Origin: Lolium rigidum
Lineage: Eukaryota; Streptophyta; Magnoliopsida; Poales; Poaceae
Direction of reading: 5' to 3'
Length of the DNA stretch: 64,000 bases
NCBI RefSeq assembly: GCF_022539505.1
Contig: NC_061514.1
Span: 342,968,644 to 343,032,643, forward strand
Position 1 is the stretch's first letter; each line of letters opens with the position of its first letter. Shown one piece after another: positions 46,608 through 59,400 of the stretch. The translations under genes and the position numbers were made by a program. The notes beneath the pieces are model-generated. The model saw only the letters and a program-made list of their open reading frames with translations, was not told where the DNA came from and searched no databases.

Positions 46608-47463
46608 CCAATATGCTTTGCTCACTAAGATTTTTGTTGAGAGTTTTTCTTTTAATAAATCTATGTTCAAGCCAACTGTTTCCTTTAAGATCTATAATAA
46701 GCCTACTACTATGTCCTTGTCAAAATTTTGTGGCATCCTAGGTATTGAGATGACTGGAACATCGAAAAGGATCAAAGACACTCCTGCTGATTTGTTGGAA
46801 CTTTACCGAGCGGTGACGAATGATGATGACCGCAGTTCCCAACGTAGCAAGATAAGGAACATTCAAATCCCAGCTATTAGATACTTTACTTATTACCTTG
46901 CTACTAGTATTCTTGGTAGGTAAAATACTAGTAATATTTCTCACTATCATTTGGCTTTTCTAGCTACTTCACTCAATATAGTACTAAGTACAACCTTGGT
47001 GCTCTTATTGCCCATCGCTTAGCTTCTAGAGGATCCATCTATGGAGGAATTATTGCTGCACATATTATAGTTGCTTTGGATATTCTTGTTAATCCCAATG
47101 ATGTATTGTTGGCACCACAGAGACTTGATCTTTCTGCCATGAAAACCCATCAATTTGTTACTGCTGACTCTTGTGCATGAAGTTTGGTTTATAGAATGTT
47201 GTTTACTGATGGAGATGAAAGAGAATTTCCCCTACCACAACCTAGTTTGTTTAGTATTTGCAGGATTCCGTGGTCGCGCTCCAAGGAGGAGTTGGACGAA
47301 CATATGTGCTTGCTTGGATTTTATGAGCAACACCTGGAGGAGGCGGCCGGCGATGATTACGTCGTGCATTACACCGGGGCATCCTCGAGCTCATACCGGG
47401 AGGAAGGTGCCTCTTCATCATATTATGGAGGTGCAACTTCTTGGGCTCCTCGGGATTGAAATC
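46608..47463 (+). pseudogene. F3 ATHILA-type ORF, copy 2 (not interrupted by F4)
   Basis: Runs from the F2 TSD through ESFSFNKSMFKPTVSF to TSWAPRD and a stop at 47457-47459. Keeps the frame in the T-run that is broken in copy 1 (25136). Shares with copy 1 the TAA at 46921-46923, a frameshift near 46980 and the TGA near 47179. The N-terminal part is not in this copy because the duplication begins inside F2. Confidence 0.75.
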
Positions 47464-49308
47464 CACTTAGGCCGAAAGCCTAAGCTTGGTGGGAGGAATA
47501 CCGACATATCACTCATCGATACATCATATTTTGTTGGTACTTTGTATATCCATGTTTCGCTTTTTTTGTTCTTGTTTAGTTTATTTCTATAATTTCTCTT
47601 TTATTGAATCTTGGAAGTTGTTACTACTTTAATAACATCTACTTAGCCTATTTATTTCATTTGTATACCAAGGATAGCATCTAATAGGAAAAGGGGGTAA
47701 GAATTGGGGAAGTTGTTGTTTAAAAATAGATTATGTGCAGTTACCATGAAAATTCGTATAAATAGCCAGAACGGAATTTTAAGACGCCAATTTTTAATCA
47801 TATGCCCCAGGTAGTTATCTAACTTTCGTTAGTTGAGCACTTTTCGATTTGAGCTACGGAACATTTTCAAAAATGTCGATATTTTCCTGCTGTTCTAGGT
47901 TGGCAGATTTCTGCCACTTTTTGCATTTGTGTGCCTATGTTAGTTTTATTTCTTTATGTTGTTCTTGATTTTGTTTCTACTTTCCAAAACACAAAAATAC
48001 CAAAAATATTTATGTTGTTTTTCTTCATTTTCTTCTTTAGTTTGTTTCATTTTCTCGTTATGGTTTGCTATTCGAAAATCCAAAAAGATTTTGCTTTGTG
48101 TGTTGATTAAAAATCGAAAACCCAAAAATATTTTTTGTTCTTCTTTGGTTTTGTAAAGTTGCTACAGGGTTCAGCGGTCTTCTGTGACATCATTGGAGCT
48201 TGGTTATAATTTCATATTATTCAATCCACACAAGAGAAGAGCAATAATGATGGGCACAACAATTTGAGTTGTGGTGACAGGCTGGTATGAACTCTATCTG
48301 TTTTCATTTTTTGTAAATATACTCATTTATGTGGACATGCTTAGTTTGTTTATGTAAGGTGTATGCTACTTAATAATGCTCAGTAGTTTATGCTCTCTCA
48401 TGATTAGTTCCAATTTACTAATATTAGGTAACATGTCATATAGATGTTTGCTTGTATTGCTTTATTCATATAACGGTATGACATTGTGGTATCCTCCTCT
48501 GAATGTTACATTTGAATCGACTTGGCACATAATTGCGCATGCATATGACTAAACAAAATTCAATTAAGCCTTGATGATTTATTTTCCCTCAGAGTTCTTG
48601 TATTACTTTTATGCTTCTGTTAGTTTTGTTCTGTCGCAAGCATGATTATGATAGTTATTGCTTTCCTGATTGTCGGTTCCCAGTCTATTGCTAGCCTTCA
48701 CCTGTACTGAGTATGATCTACTCGTGCATCCAAATCCTAAAAACCAAAGTAATCCAATTGTGTCCACCACATCTACCTACTAGCATCATTGCTATTCCAA
48801 GTATATTCATCATGTTTTTATTCCTCTTCCAAATTAAATGTTGTCGTGAGAAAATTAGTTAGTAAAGCCCTCACGAACTTGATGGCACATTTACTTTCTT
48901 GCACTTAATAAACTTGAGCCATTGTGACTATCTTATGTAGATTATATGCTTGCAAGTTGTAAGTTGGGAGTTAGCACAACCATACTTTCATGGGGCACGC
49001 TTTCAACATTGAACTTATTCTTATCTAGTTGATATCATGTTCTTTTGTTTATGGATGCCTATCGATGCGAAATAGAGAAACTTGTAAGTCCATGGAGTTT
49101 GTATATGTGTTAGAGAAACGTTGGGCCCCTAACCTAAGCCATGCATCATTCATGGTGGAAGTTTACAGCATTCCCTAGTGAGCATTCTATGAAGCATCTT
49201 CAATAAAAAGCTATACCCATAGTAAAGAAAATGATTGCTGAGATGCTCACTGTCTGTTTGTCTTGTCATTTTGGTGTTGGATTAATCTTATATGAAAGGG
49301 TACTTCCG
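47464..49308 (+). other. F3 3' noncoding region
   Basis: No gene seen. Up to 48582 it matches 33512-34635; beyond that it is unique in the window, with weak similarity near 48700-48790 to the F2 3' noncoding region (around 15400-15480). Confidence 0.65.
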
Positions 49309-49935
49309 TTGCTTTCAACTTAATACTGAAAGGGGTGTGGACGCTAACCGGAAGGTGGATTTTTAGTCATAGACGCAGTTGGATTACGGTCTATGTATCA
49401 TGTTGTAATGCCCAAACGAATCTCATAGTAGTCATCTTGATATGTACTATCTCTATTCTGTCAATTTCCTAGCTGTAATTTGTTCACCCAACATGCTATT
49501 TATCTTTATGGAGAGACACCACTAGTGAACTGTGGACCCTGGTCCTTTTCCTTTACACTGATAAATTCAACCACTGCAATCTTGTTATGTTTACTTACTG
49601 CAAGCTCTGTTCTCTTTAATTACTGTAAACATCTCCTTCCACTCGATACATTTAATCATTTGTGTTCAGCAAAACCGGTGAGATTGACAACCTCACTGTA
49701 AGTTGGGGCAAAGTATTTTGGTTGTGTTGTGTGCAGATTCCACGTTGTTGCTGACGCTGGTCGTGCGGCGTGCGCCCTGCCGCTAGTCAGCAAGCAAGAC
49801 CTTCAGAAGTCACACCTTTATCCTACTGGTCGATTAAACCTTGCTTCTTAACGAGGGAAAACTTGCTGATGTGCTCATCATACCTTCCTCTTGGGGTTCC
49901 CCAACGCTGTGAAGTCTACGCTATGAGCACCATCA
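49309..49935 (+). repeat. F3 3' LTR remnant
   Basis: Resembles the second half of the F2 LTR (AACTTAATACTGAAAGGGGTG, GGAGAGACACCACTAGTGAA, CGGTGAGATTGACAACCTCACTG) and ends GAGCACCATCA. The promoter half is missing. It is the right boundary of F3 against the LINE. Confidence 0.7.
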
Positions 49936-51342
49936 GTCTCCCACCTGATTCCAGGGGGAATCACGCATCTCCAATACGCGGATGACACGATTATTATGGT
50001 TCAGGATGACAATGAACAGCTGGCTAATCTTAAGTTCATTTTAATGTGCTTTGAGGACATGTCGGGCCTAAAGATCAACTATCACAAATCGGAAGTGATC
50101 TTCATGGGGAGATGACCGGAGAGACACCAAAGGGTTGCCGACCAGCTAAAGTATAAACTTGGGGAATTCCCATTCATTTTCCCGGGGTTACTAACTTCGG
50201 ATATGAGCCTGACCACGGAGCAGTGGTTGTTCCTGGTTAGGAAGCTGGCTGCTAGAGTGGAACCTTGGTGGGGCAAGTTTATGTCGTTAGGGGGACGACT
50301 GATCCTGTCCAACTCCTACTTAGATAATTTACCAACATCCGCGATGGGTTTATTCTTGCTACAAGATGGCATTAACGCAAAGTTTGATTCTCATAGAGCA
50401 AGGTTCTATTGGGAAGGGGTGGGCCCCAAGAGGAAATTGCACCTCATGAATTGTCCGACGGTTTGTAGACCAAAAGATTGCGGGGGGATGGGGATTGTTA
50501 ACTCAAGGTTGATGAACGTTGCGCTTATGCTTAAATGGGTGTGGAAGCTGTATCAGGATGGTAACTTATCAATGCTAAGTACACTAACTTGGCTAATATC
50601 TTTGCGGCTACGGGGCTGAGGGGCTAACTATTTTGGCGTAGCCTTCACAAAGTGAAGCACCTATTTAAGTTAGTTGCCAGACACTCTACGGGATGGGTGA
50701 CGCACTAGCTTCTGGATGGATCATTGGGCGGGGGATACGCCGCTAAAAGACAGATACCCGGGGTTGTTCAACATCACCCTCTCACAGATGGACTCGGTGG
50801 CTCAGATCTGTAGTAGTGTGGAGCTGGTGCGTTACAGGAGACAATTGGACCAGGATTTGGCAAGAGCTCACCAGGAGCTGCAGCCGCTGATTGAGGCGGC
50901 CGCTCTCTCGGAGGGTCAAGACAGGGTGTCTTGGTCTCTGGAGGGAGACGGGATGTTCTCTGTCAAGTCTATGTACGCGCGACTGTCGCCAAGGGGCAAC
51001 TATAGCGCACTTCAAGGACATATGGGCAACTAAGGTTCTGCTAAAGATCCACATCTTCTCTTGGTATCTCGTCCTTGACTGGCTTCCGTCCAATATTCTA
51101 TCGAGACATGGACCAGGCAACGGGAACTCTGCTCTTTGTGGGGAGCTAGAGACTGTGGACCATATCTTCTTTAATTGATTGTTGGCCAGATTTTTCTGGA
51201 CCATTTCTCGGCAGATTCTTGGGTGTAGTTGGTGTCCTTCCTCGTTCCCGTAGTTCTTTGTGATTATTTCTAACTTTGCGGGTAGAGCTAGGCGAACAAT
51301 CTGGTGCCTCTTTCTGGCACAATCTTGAACGTTATGGCTGAC
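49936..51342 (+). pseudogene. LINE reverse transcriptase, C-terminal part, and zf-RVT region
   Basis: Frame begins mid-protein: VSHLIPGGITHLQYADDT with the catalytic YADD at 49975-49986, then GLKINYHKSEVIF, the thumb region, and MSLGGRLILSNSYL (50278-50320). Further on are zf-RVT-type features (CGELETVDHIFFN, about 51138-51177). Frameshifts and stops are numerous (TGA 50113-50115; shifts near 50620, 50700, 51030). The upstream half would lie to the left of F3, outside the window. It is interrupted by 4b at 51343 and continues at 61971. Confidence 0.85.
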
Positions 51343-52501
51343 TGTTATCACCAGAATTTGACCAGATCAGAGGTGGGCCGTGATTAAGATGGGCTTGAAG
51401 AATACACACGGAAAATATACGTGAATCGGCCTTGTACAAGAAGTTTGGGCTAGTTTGCCCGTGTATCTGTAAATATAGTAGGATACGTGTCGGTTAGGTA
51501 GAATTTGGCTCGTACACGGTTGGGATTATTCCCACGTTAGAAAGTCTACGGACTATAAATATGTATCTAGGGTTATTGAGAAAAACAACAATCACGTTTA
51601 TCACAAACCAATCTAGGCGCATCGCCAACCCCTTGTTTCGAGGGTTTCTTCCGGGTAAGCATCATGCTGCCTAGATCGCATCTTGCGATCTAGGCAGTAT
51701 ACGTTTATTCGTTGTTCATGCATTGCTCGTGCTGAAGCCTTGTTGATGGCGAGCAACGTAGTTACCATAGATGTGTTAGGGTTAGCATTGTTCTACCGTG
51801 TCATATGCTTTTGTCCATGCAACCCTTAGACGTCTAGCCGCCTTTACACCTATCTTAGGTGTAAGGGCGGCACCTTGCTTAATCATTATTTAGTAGATCC
51901 GATCCGTTATGATTGTTCCTTGTTCTTCAAGGATTAGTTTAATATCTACATAGTTAGGCCTTGCAAACGGGTTGAAGGATCCAGTAGCACGTAGGGTGTA
52001 GTTTGCTAACCCTAGACAAGATGTTCCGGGGATCAACTTCATGTTGGTTTTTAGGCCTTGTCTAGGGTTGGTTTATTATCACCGTACGTGGCTGCCGAGC
52101 TCAATCACGCGTAGGATGTTCCGATTATGTGGTGAAAACCCTAAATCGTCGTAGGTCGTTTTAGCTTTATTTTGATCAAGCAGGACCACCATGTGATCGT
52201 AGACCTCATACGAATCATGGGTGGATCGGCTCCTTGAGCCGATTCACGGGAAAACCTGAGAGCCGATCGAGGCTCGTATTTAATGTTTTCGTGTATGCCA
52301 TGCAGGAAACTAAGCGAAGCAAATCCATCACCTTCCTGACCAGGTATAGGTCAGGTGGCACGCCCTTGCACCAGCATCGGACGTGCGTGCCGAGGCTTTG
52401 CGGGCCGTCGCTCGAGGGACCGGGGCCAGCCACAGCTCTGAGTTGTTCCCGGCTCTACGTGTTGCCAGCCGTTGCTCGCCGGTGGGTTTCGGACGCCAAC
52501 A
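51343..52501 (+). repeat. F4 5' LTR (4b)
   Basis: TGTTATCACC to CGCCAACA. TATA box TATAAATA at 51554-51561. Hairpins at 51664-51700 and 51837-51871 lie downstream of the TATA box, so within the transcribed leader. Confidence 0.94.
51554..51561 (+). promoter_or_regulatory. TATA box of F4 LTR
   Basis: GGACTATAAATATGTATC; the same word is in all four F4 LTRs (3' LTR of 4b at 61018-61025). Confidence 0.65.
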
Positions 52502-52506
52502 CATTC

Positions 52507-52524
52507 TGGCACGCCCGGTGGGAC
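52507..52524 (+). promoter_or_regulatory. Primer-binding site of F4 (4b)
   Basis: TGGCACGCCCGGTGGGAC, 5 bases after the LTR end. The tRNA is not assigned. Confidence 0.78.
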
Positions 52525-52562
52525 CGTCTTCGACATCAACTGCATCGCCATCTACGTCTGAG

Positions 52563-55500
52563 ATGGCGGAAGGTACTCCAGTCACGTACGAGGATCTGAC
52601 TGAGGAGCTCAAGAAGAAGTATGACGAGGTCAAAGCTATCCTCGAAGCCGACCTCATCGGCTCCTTCTAGAGGACCCGCTCACACGGCATCAGGTGGAAA
52701 GGGTTCTCACCTGAAGGCGCGCTCGATGGAGTGGACCTGTCTACCCCTTCAGAAGAACGCACCAGGTCTCTGCGTCAGGAGATCAATTTCATGGTAGCTC
52801 ATTCGCTACACCGCCATTCTGAGAGCCTGGTGAACATTTTGGAGCGTGTCGCCCTTCGGGTGATCCAGGAAATCGTGAGGCATCAGTACTCTCTGTCAGG
52901 ACCTGCTCTAGGGACTCACCAAGGAGAGCTACCACTCCAGTCCCGACCACCGCTGCCGTTCGCGCTGGCAGCACCAGAAGTGCCGAGTTCACCGGCATTC
53001 ATCGTCTACAAGATCGGTGGTGATCCTAGTGATTACCAATTCTTGTATGAGGCACCCAAGGAGATCCCGCACGGATACGCGTGCACATACGTGCCAGACT
53101 GCAGTAACTGGGAACTCACGAACCAGACTGCAACAGCAGGGACTTCTGGGACAGCAGGAGGAGCTTCTGGCTCAGATCTTGAGAAGCAGACGTGGCTAGC
53201 TAAGTATGCCACTCCGACGAACCTCCAAAGCTCAACTCCTGCAGCTGGCTCAGATCGTGAGAAGCAGACGTGGCTAGCTAAGTATGCCACCCCAACAAAC
53301 CTCCAAAGCTCAACTCCTGCAGCTAGCTCAGAGCTTGAGAAGCAAGCGTGGCTGGCTAAGTATGCTACTCCAGCGAATCTTCAGAGCACGACTCCTGCAG
53401 CCAGCACCGCGGATCAGATCAGTACAATCTTGAGAGACCAGTTCGGCATGGTACCGAAAAGGAGGGCAATCGGCTATTTCAAGCCGTACCCCAACGAGTA
53501 CGATTTGATCCCATTACCACCCAAATATCGGCTCCCTGAATTCTCCAAGTTTAGCGGGTCAGATGGCTCCAGCTCAATCGAGCATGTGAGCCGATATTTG
53601 GCGTAGCTGGGCATGATCTCAGCATCAGATGAACTACGCGTGAGGTTCTTCGCACAGTCCCTCACAGGATCGGCTTTCGGGTGGTACACATCGCTGCCAC
53701 CAGACTCAATCCGGACTTGGAAGCAGTTGGAAGAACAGTTCCACATGCAGCATCACTCGGAGGCTTCCGAGGCCGGCATTGCCGATCTAGCACAAGTACG
53801 ACGAAGCGCGGAGAAACGAGTGTCGAATACATCCGGCGCTTCGGGACCATTAGGAACCGATGCTATTCGGCTCGTTTGACCGAAAAAGAAGCGAGCCGAG
53901 TTGGCGGTGGTGGGTCTCGCATCGCCGATCAAGGATATGGCTTCCCAAGCGGACTACCCTTCACCGGCGCATATGGTTCGGAAGCCGTCATTGTATGAAC
54001 AGCGCCACCCAGAGTTGTACCAGGACAAATTCAAGCGCGCAGTAGTCCTGGTTGAGGCAGATGAAGATGAAGGCTCTGCGGGAGATCAAGAGGTAGCAGT
54101 TGCTGAATGGACTCGGGGGGCAAGCCCCGTGTCCTGCAAATGGGTTAAGCCACAAGGTCCTCCAAGAGGGTTTGACTTCGACGTGACCAAAGCTGAGAAA
54201 ATTTTCGACCTCTTACTCAAGGAGAAGCAACTAAAGTTACCCGAAGGCCTCAAAATCCCCACGGCACAGGAGCTGAACGGAAAGCCATACTGCAAGTGGC
54301 ATAACACGTTCACCCATACCACCAACGACTGCAGGGTGTGGCATCAGCAGATCCAAATGGCGATAGAACAAGGGCGTCTAATTTTCAACCAGTACGCCAT
54401 GAAAGTCGACACACACCCCTTCCCCGCCGTTAACATGGTGGAGTACGCTTACCCCGAGGGGTGCCAGCCAGGTTTCTCGTTCAGCATCAACATGGTCGAG
54501 TCTGGGCACCAGTCTGGTAAGGACAGAGGCGAGGGCAGCCGCTCTCGTAGCAAGGACAAAGAGGAAGCCGTTCCACGCGATCGGCTCCGACACGATGGCA
54601 AGCGCTACATCACAGAGGGAGAAGTGAAGAATGTGCGATATCAACGACCTCTCTCTGATCATCTCCTCAACAAGTATGTGAGTCAGTACGACCATCGCCA
54701 GCGATACAATGACGACGACGAAGGAGATCGTCTGGCTAGCAGAGACGCCAGGAGACATCGTCGGCATGATCACGACGAGGAGAGATATGAGCGCCATACC
54801 AAGGAAAGGTCAAGAGAGCAAGACGACGTGGACAAGCACTGGGACTGTCCCTTCTTCAAACACTGCTGGGATTCAGGGATGAGCCGATTGCCTACAATCG
54901 GCAACTGCCCAGAATGTAGACAGAAGAAGAAGGGTGCAGGAGACGTGTTAGTGTTCAAACGTCTAGGGCCTCTCCCATCTCGGAACAAGCAAACTGAGTC
55001 CTCTCGGGTAGAAGATCTCGAGGAGTTAGAAGATGACGATGAAGAAGAAGAAGATAAGTACCACCGGCCAAGGTGGTGCCCTGATGGACTCAGCCGTTCC
55101 CAGAAGCGTAGGGTTCAGCGACTACGTGGCTTGGAGGAAGCCGAAAGGTTATACCTGCAAACAATAAGGAAGGCGCGGCCTGATCTGGCCGCGAAAATTC
55201 AGCGAACTCTGGACGAAGAGGGTCGGCCACAAAGGAAAGAGTGGCGCCCCAAACAAAGGAAAGCCGATGATGAGACATCGGCTGGCACAAACATGGTGTT
55301 CATCCTTCCAGCGGAGTTTTGTGCTCCAGGATTAGACGAAGCACCTGTGGCACAACTTGACTGTGGCCCACGGCCAGTTATTTTTGAGAAGCCACGAGAA
55401 AGAAGCTACAGACACCTGAAGGCCCTGTACTTACGAGGTTATATCAATGGGCAGCCTGTCAACAAGATGCTGGTGGACACCGGAGCGGCAGTCAACATCA

Positions 55501-55943
55501 TGCCATACTCCATGCTACGTCGGTTGGGACGCTCTAGCTCGGATCTGATCAAGACCAACGTTACACTGAGCGATTTCAACGGCCAAGCATCTGAAGCACA
55601 AGGTGTTCTGAACGTGGATCTGACCGTAGGGAGGAAAACCATCCCTACAACATTCTTCATCGTCGACAGCAAGAGCACCTATGCTGTCCTGCTAGGGAGA
55701 GATTGGATCCACACCAACTGTTGCATCCCATCCACGATGCACCAATGTTTAATACAGTGGGATGGAGATGAAGTAGAGGTCATCCACGCAGATGACTCAG
55801 CCGAGATTTCAACGGCTGGCATGAACGTTTGGGAGGCGGCAGGCGAAGAGCCACTCTCAGGCATCACTTTGGACGACTGCGAGTACATCGACGTGACAAA
55901 AAACGGGGTGAGGCTGGTCTTATCCACCGGCCTGACCGTGTAA
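52563..55943 (+). pseudogene. F4 gag-protease
   Basis: Start ATG 52563 (MAEGTPVTYEDLTEELKKKY). Near 53170-53400 three ~17-residue repeats containing EKQ(T/A)WLAKYATP. Capsid-like region around 53610-53760 (FFAQSLTGSAFGWYTSLP). Zinc-binding-like CKWHNTFTHTTNDC (54291-54332) and a second Cys set (CPFFKHC ... CPEC, about 54847-54920), then an RS/RE-rich charged stretch. Protease motif DTGAAVNIMPYS with the catalytic Asp codon at 55476, and LLGRDWIH near 55690. Two in-frame TAGs (52668 and 53604) and a shift near 53790-53900 disrupt Gag; 53901-55943 is open for 680 codons. Gag would build the particle and the protease would cleave it. Confidence 0.85.
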
Positions 55944-56498
55944 CAAGAGCAAAGGCTATGGACACACGTGGCGAGGCCGATCCCTGCGATCGGCCCCAAA
56001 AAATAAAAAGTGATGATCTTGTCTCAAGCATGTCACGTAGTTATAGTAAAGCACGAACAAGGTGTAAACCTCTTTTGAGCAATGCAGTCAAAATGGGGGC
56101 CGATTCCGGCAATCGGCCCATATTATCCTCGCCATACGTTTTGCCTGTGTTCAGTGTCGATCTAACAGGTGACGGGAAGCGAAGGTATGGGCTTACATCA
56201 GCTGATGAGCTAGAAGAAGCCTGCCCATGTTCAGGTATAAGTTCTTTGGACAATTGCAGAGCCGATATCTGCAGTAACCTGACAGATTCGGCTCGGGGGG
56301 CACCTAATCAGATGAACATGTGTGCGATACATGGGCAGTAAAATGTGGGGGCCAATAGAAAAATCGGCCAGTAAAAAAAACAGTATACAAGTACAGCCGA
56401 TGCAAAGACATCGACTTCAGAATAAAAAGCCGATGCACAGCCATCGACTCTAGAGGTACGAGTTCAGCAAAACATTTATCAGTTTACACAAAGAGGCT
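55944..56498 (+). other. F4 intergenic segment with GCCGAT hairpins
   Basis: Between the gag-protease stop and the tail of the antisense gene. Perfect inverted repeats GGCCGAT/ATCGGCC (55976-55996) and GGCCGATT/AATCGGCC (56098-56118); near-perfect ones around 56350-56450. No gene. Its equivalent in 4a (31142-31500) is partly deleted. Confidence 0.6.
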
Positions 56499-59400
56499 CT
56501 ACTGAAGAAACGCGTTGAGGGCATGAAGGGCGTCAGCACGGATGCGATCTACCTCGGCGATCTCAGCCTCGTTGTCCTCGTCTTTGCCCGTCACCAACTG
56601 ACTGCTCAGGGCACGAATTTCAGCCAGATCGGTCTTTAGATCGGCTGTGAGGCCCTTTGCTTCCTCTTGAGAGCGGGCAATAAGGGCTTCCTTGTCTTGG
56701 ATAAGCTGCTTGGTCACCCTGACCCTCTCTTCAAGGTTCTCCAGTTCCTTACGCAGGGTCTCGAGTTCGGCACTATTGGCAGAAGTGTCAGTCTTGGCGT
56801 CTAAGGCAGCCTTTTTCTCGTTGAGCCGTTGACATTTGTCTGCAATATCGGCTCTCAACGGGAGCTGGGCGTGGCGAAGGTTAATTCTTTGACGAGCCGA
56901 CTGCACCCTTGTCCTGAAGACTGACAGAGTCACAGCTGGCCAAAGCTTCACCTACAGTGTCACCGAGAGATGGGGCTGGATGTCTTCGAGGATGCCCTTG
57001 ACTTCCTCGGGGTTTTCAACCAGGATCTCAACTGAGGAGGAGAGCAAAGCCTTGAGACGCTGGAGTGGACCATGGACCGTGCTAGGACTTGGCTCTTCAC
57101 CTGCCTTGGAAGTAGCTGGTTCGATGGATTCTGGATCGAACGTCAGCAAGCTTGAAAGATCACAACCCTGGCAGACGAACAAGAACATCATTAGTATACA
57201 GCAAAGAAAAGGGTAGAGCCTGGAGAGAGGAGTGTACCTCTCCCAAAGTGGGAGGAACAGCCGATGTTGTGACGATCGGCTTTTCCGTGGGCTTGGCTAG
57301 GTTGGCCACTTGGTCAGCCACGCTCGTTGAGGTTGCTAGGTCTAGCGTGGCGGATGGCATCAGTACCTCTTCAACGTCCCCACTAGAGGTCTCATTAGTC
57401 TGCAAAGGAAATGGTGAGCCGATCCGAGTAGCAATGGGACGGCATGAAATATGAACCAGTAAAGTAATTACATTTGAAACCTCCTGGCTTGGCGAGGAAA
57501 CTCGGGGGTCTTTGCGAGCCCTTTTGACGCATCGACGCTTCACGCGTGACCCTGTTTTGATCGGAGCTTGGGGAGCAGCAGGCTCGGGAGTCGACCTTTT
57601 CTTAGAAGCCGACGCTGGCGAGTCCGTCTGGCTCTGTGTGGTGGATCTCTCGGAGTTGCCCGAGCTCGAGTCCCTTTGGCTGGACTTTGCTTCCCCGCTG
57701 GAGTTCTCTTCGGTGGAAGTCTGTAAAAAGAAGTACAAGCATGTTGCAAAAGATTGGGAAGGCAGATAAATGTGGCCAAGGCACAAGTCAGCTTACGTGC
57801 AAGCTTTCTTGGGTAGGAGCTTTGCGCTTCAGGGTCTTTCTGGCAGCTACTTTCCTCACTGCCTTCCTCGCCTGGATTGAGGCTCGGGGGGCAACTGGCC
57901 CCGGGGATGCTTTACTCTTGGGAGCCGATTTCGGTGAAATCGGCTGGCTCTGCATTATGACCTTCTTCAGGGGTGGCGAGCTCCGGCAGAAGAGAAACAC
58001 CGGGGCTGGTGGAAGGAATTCGAAGGGGGAGCCATCGGCTTGCGTGGGCTCTGGGCCATCTTGTTGCTGCCAGGAGATAGAGCCAGGTTATAGACAGTCA
58101 TCATGAGCCGTGGCAAGGAATTTATAAGTAATGGTACCTGGTCTGCAGGGGCGTCATATTCGGCATCAAGTTGCTTCAGCAATGGTCCTAGAGCTCTTCT
58201 GAAGGCATGGGTCTTCCACATGGACCACCAAGTCTCGAAACCATCGGTAGTGGTGGTGAAACGGAGGTTGTGGGGAATTGGAATGGCCAGAGCGTCAAAA
58301 AAGGTATAGCGCCTTTGGCCAGTAAGGATGTCAGGCAGTTCAGCTCTGCTTGCTGTCAGGTGGTGGAGAAAGAAGTGTGGGGGCACTTGCCCGAGACCAA
58401 GCTGCCGGGCTACTACCACCGGTTGGTAAGACTCATAACCAGGCTTGATGATCTGGTTTGAGGTACTTATGCCAACTGGGAGAAAGCAAGGACGGATCAT
58501 GATAGAGTACAAGTGTCGGGTGCTAGCGTCATCGGCAAAGTTGTCCAACCGGAAGGAGACTGGGTTCTCAAAGTTCTCCGATTCAGTATAAGGAAAGAAC
58601 AGGGGGTTGTCTAAGCCCTGGAAGAAGATCTTGAACCACCCTGCTGCTTCCTTAGGGATCAGCCTGCTGCCTGGGAGGCTATACAGAGCTTGGCCATAGC
58701 TAGTGCATCGGATCTCCTTCCCATTAGCATCTGGGAAGGTGCAGGTGGCCAAAGGAGGGAAGTCTGGGATCTGGTTCTGAAAGTACAGCTGAGCCCATAA
58801 CTGAATAAACCACCAGGGGCCTCCTGTTTTAACTGTCTTTTGGGAGAACAGTTTGACAGACATCAGTTGAAGAGATCGATAGACCTCTCCAAGGAACAAT
58901 TTTCCAAGGCAAAGTTGAGTGCCTTTGGCGAGTTCATAGGCCAGGGAAAGGTAATTCTTGGTTGGGGCGAGTGAAGGACCACAGAATATGAAGTGCTCCA
59001 ACCAGAAGTTCAAGAAGGCTGTGTGTTCTCTCTCTGTCACAGGGCCTTTGGTTTTCATGTAACGTCTGAGGTAGGCACCCCAGCTTGTACACTCTGTTTT
59101 GGAGGAAAGGGTGAAAGGGACCTTTGGCAGCTTGAAGGCAGAGGGGCTTGAGGATGCAATGTCTAGGCCTGTGATCATGGCCACGTCCAGCAGGGTTGGT
59201 GTCATGGGGCCATGGCCGAACATGAAGCAGTTCAGTGCATCAGACCAAAAGTAGCCGATGGTTTTCAGAATGTTGTCATTCTTTTCAAGAGGAGACAATG
59301 ACAATGACAGAGCATCAGCTATCCCTATAGTTTCCCAAGTGGCATAATGGGTTTTAGACACTCTATTATACCATGCCACCCAACCCTCTGGAGGATTAGG

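Larger units (their letters stand above)
34636..48582 (+). repeat. Second copy of a ~14.8-kb tandem duplication
   Basis: Order of content: F2 gag (from the equivalent of 12256), F2 noncoding, F2 3' LTR with F1 solo LTR, F3 second ORF, F3 noncoding. This is the order in 12256-34635 with 4a removed. The two copies differ by scattered substitutions and small indels. It replaces the simple explanation of two independent F2 insertions, because the F2 TSD (AGTAA), the F1 TSD (GATAG) and the F3 nonsense changes are all shared. Confidence 0.92.
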
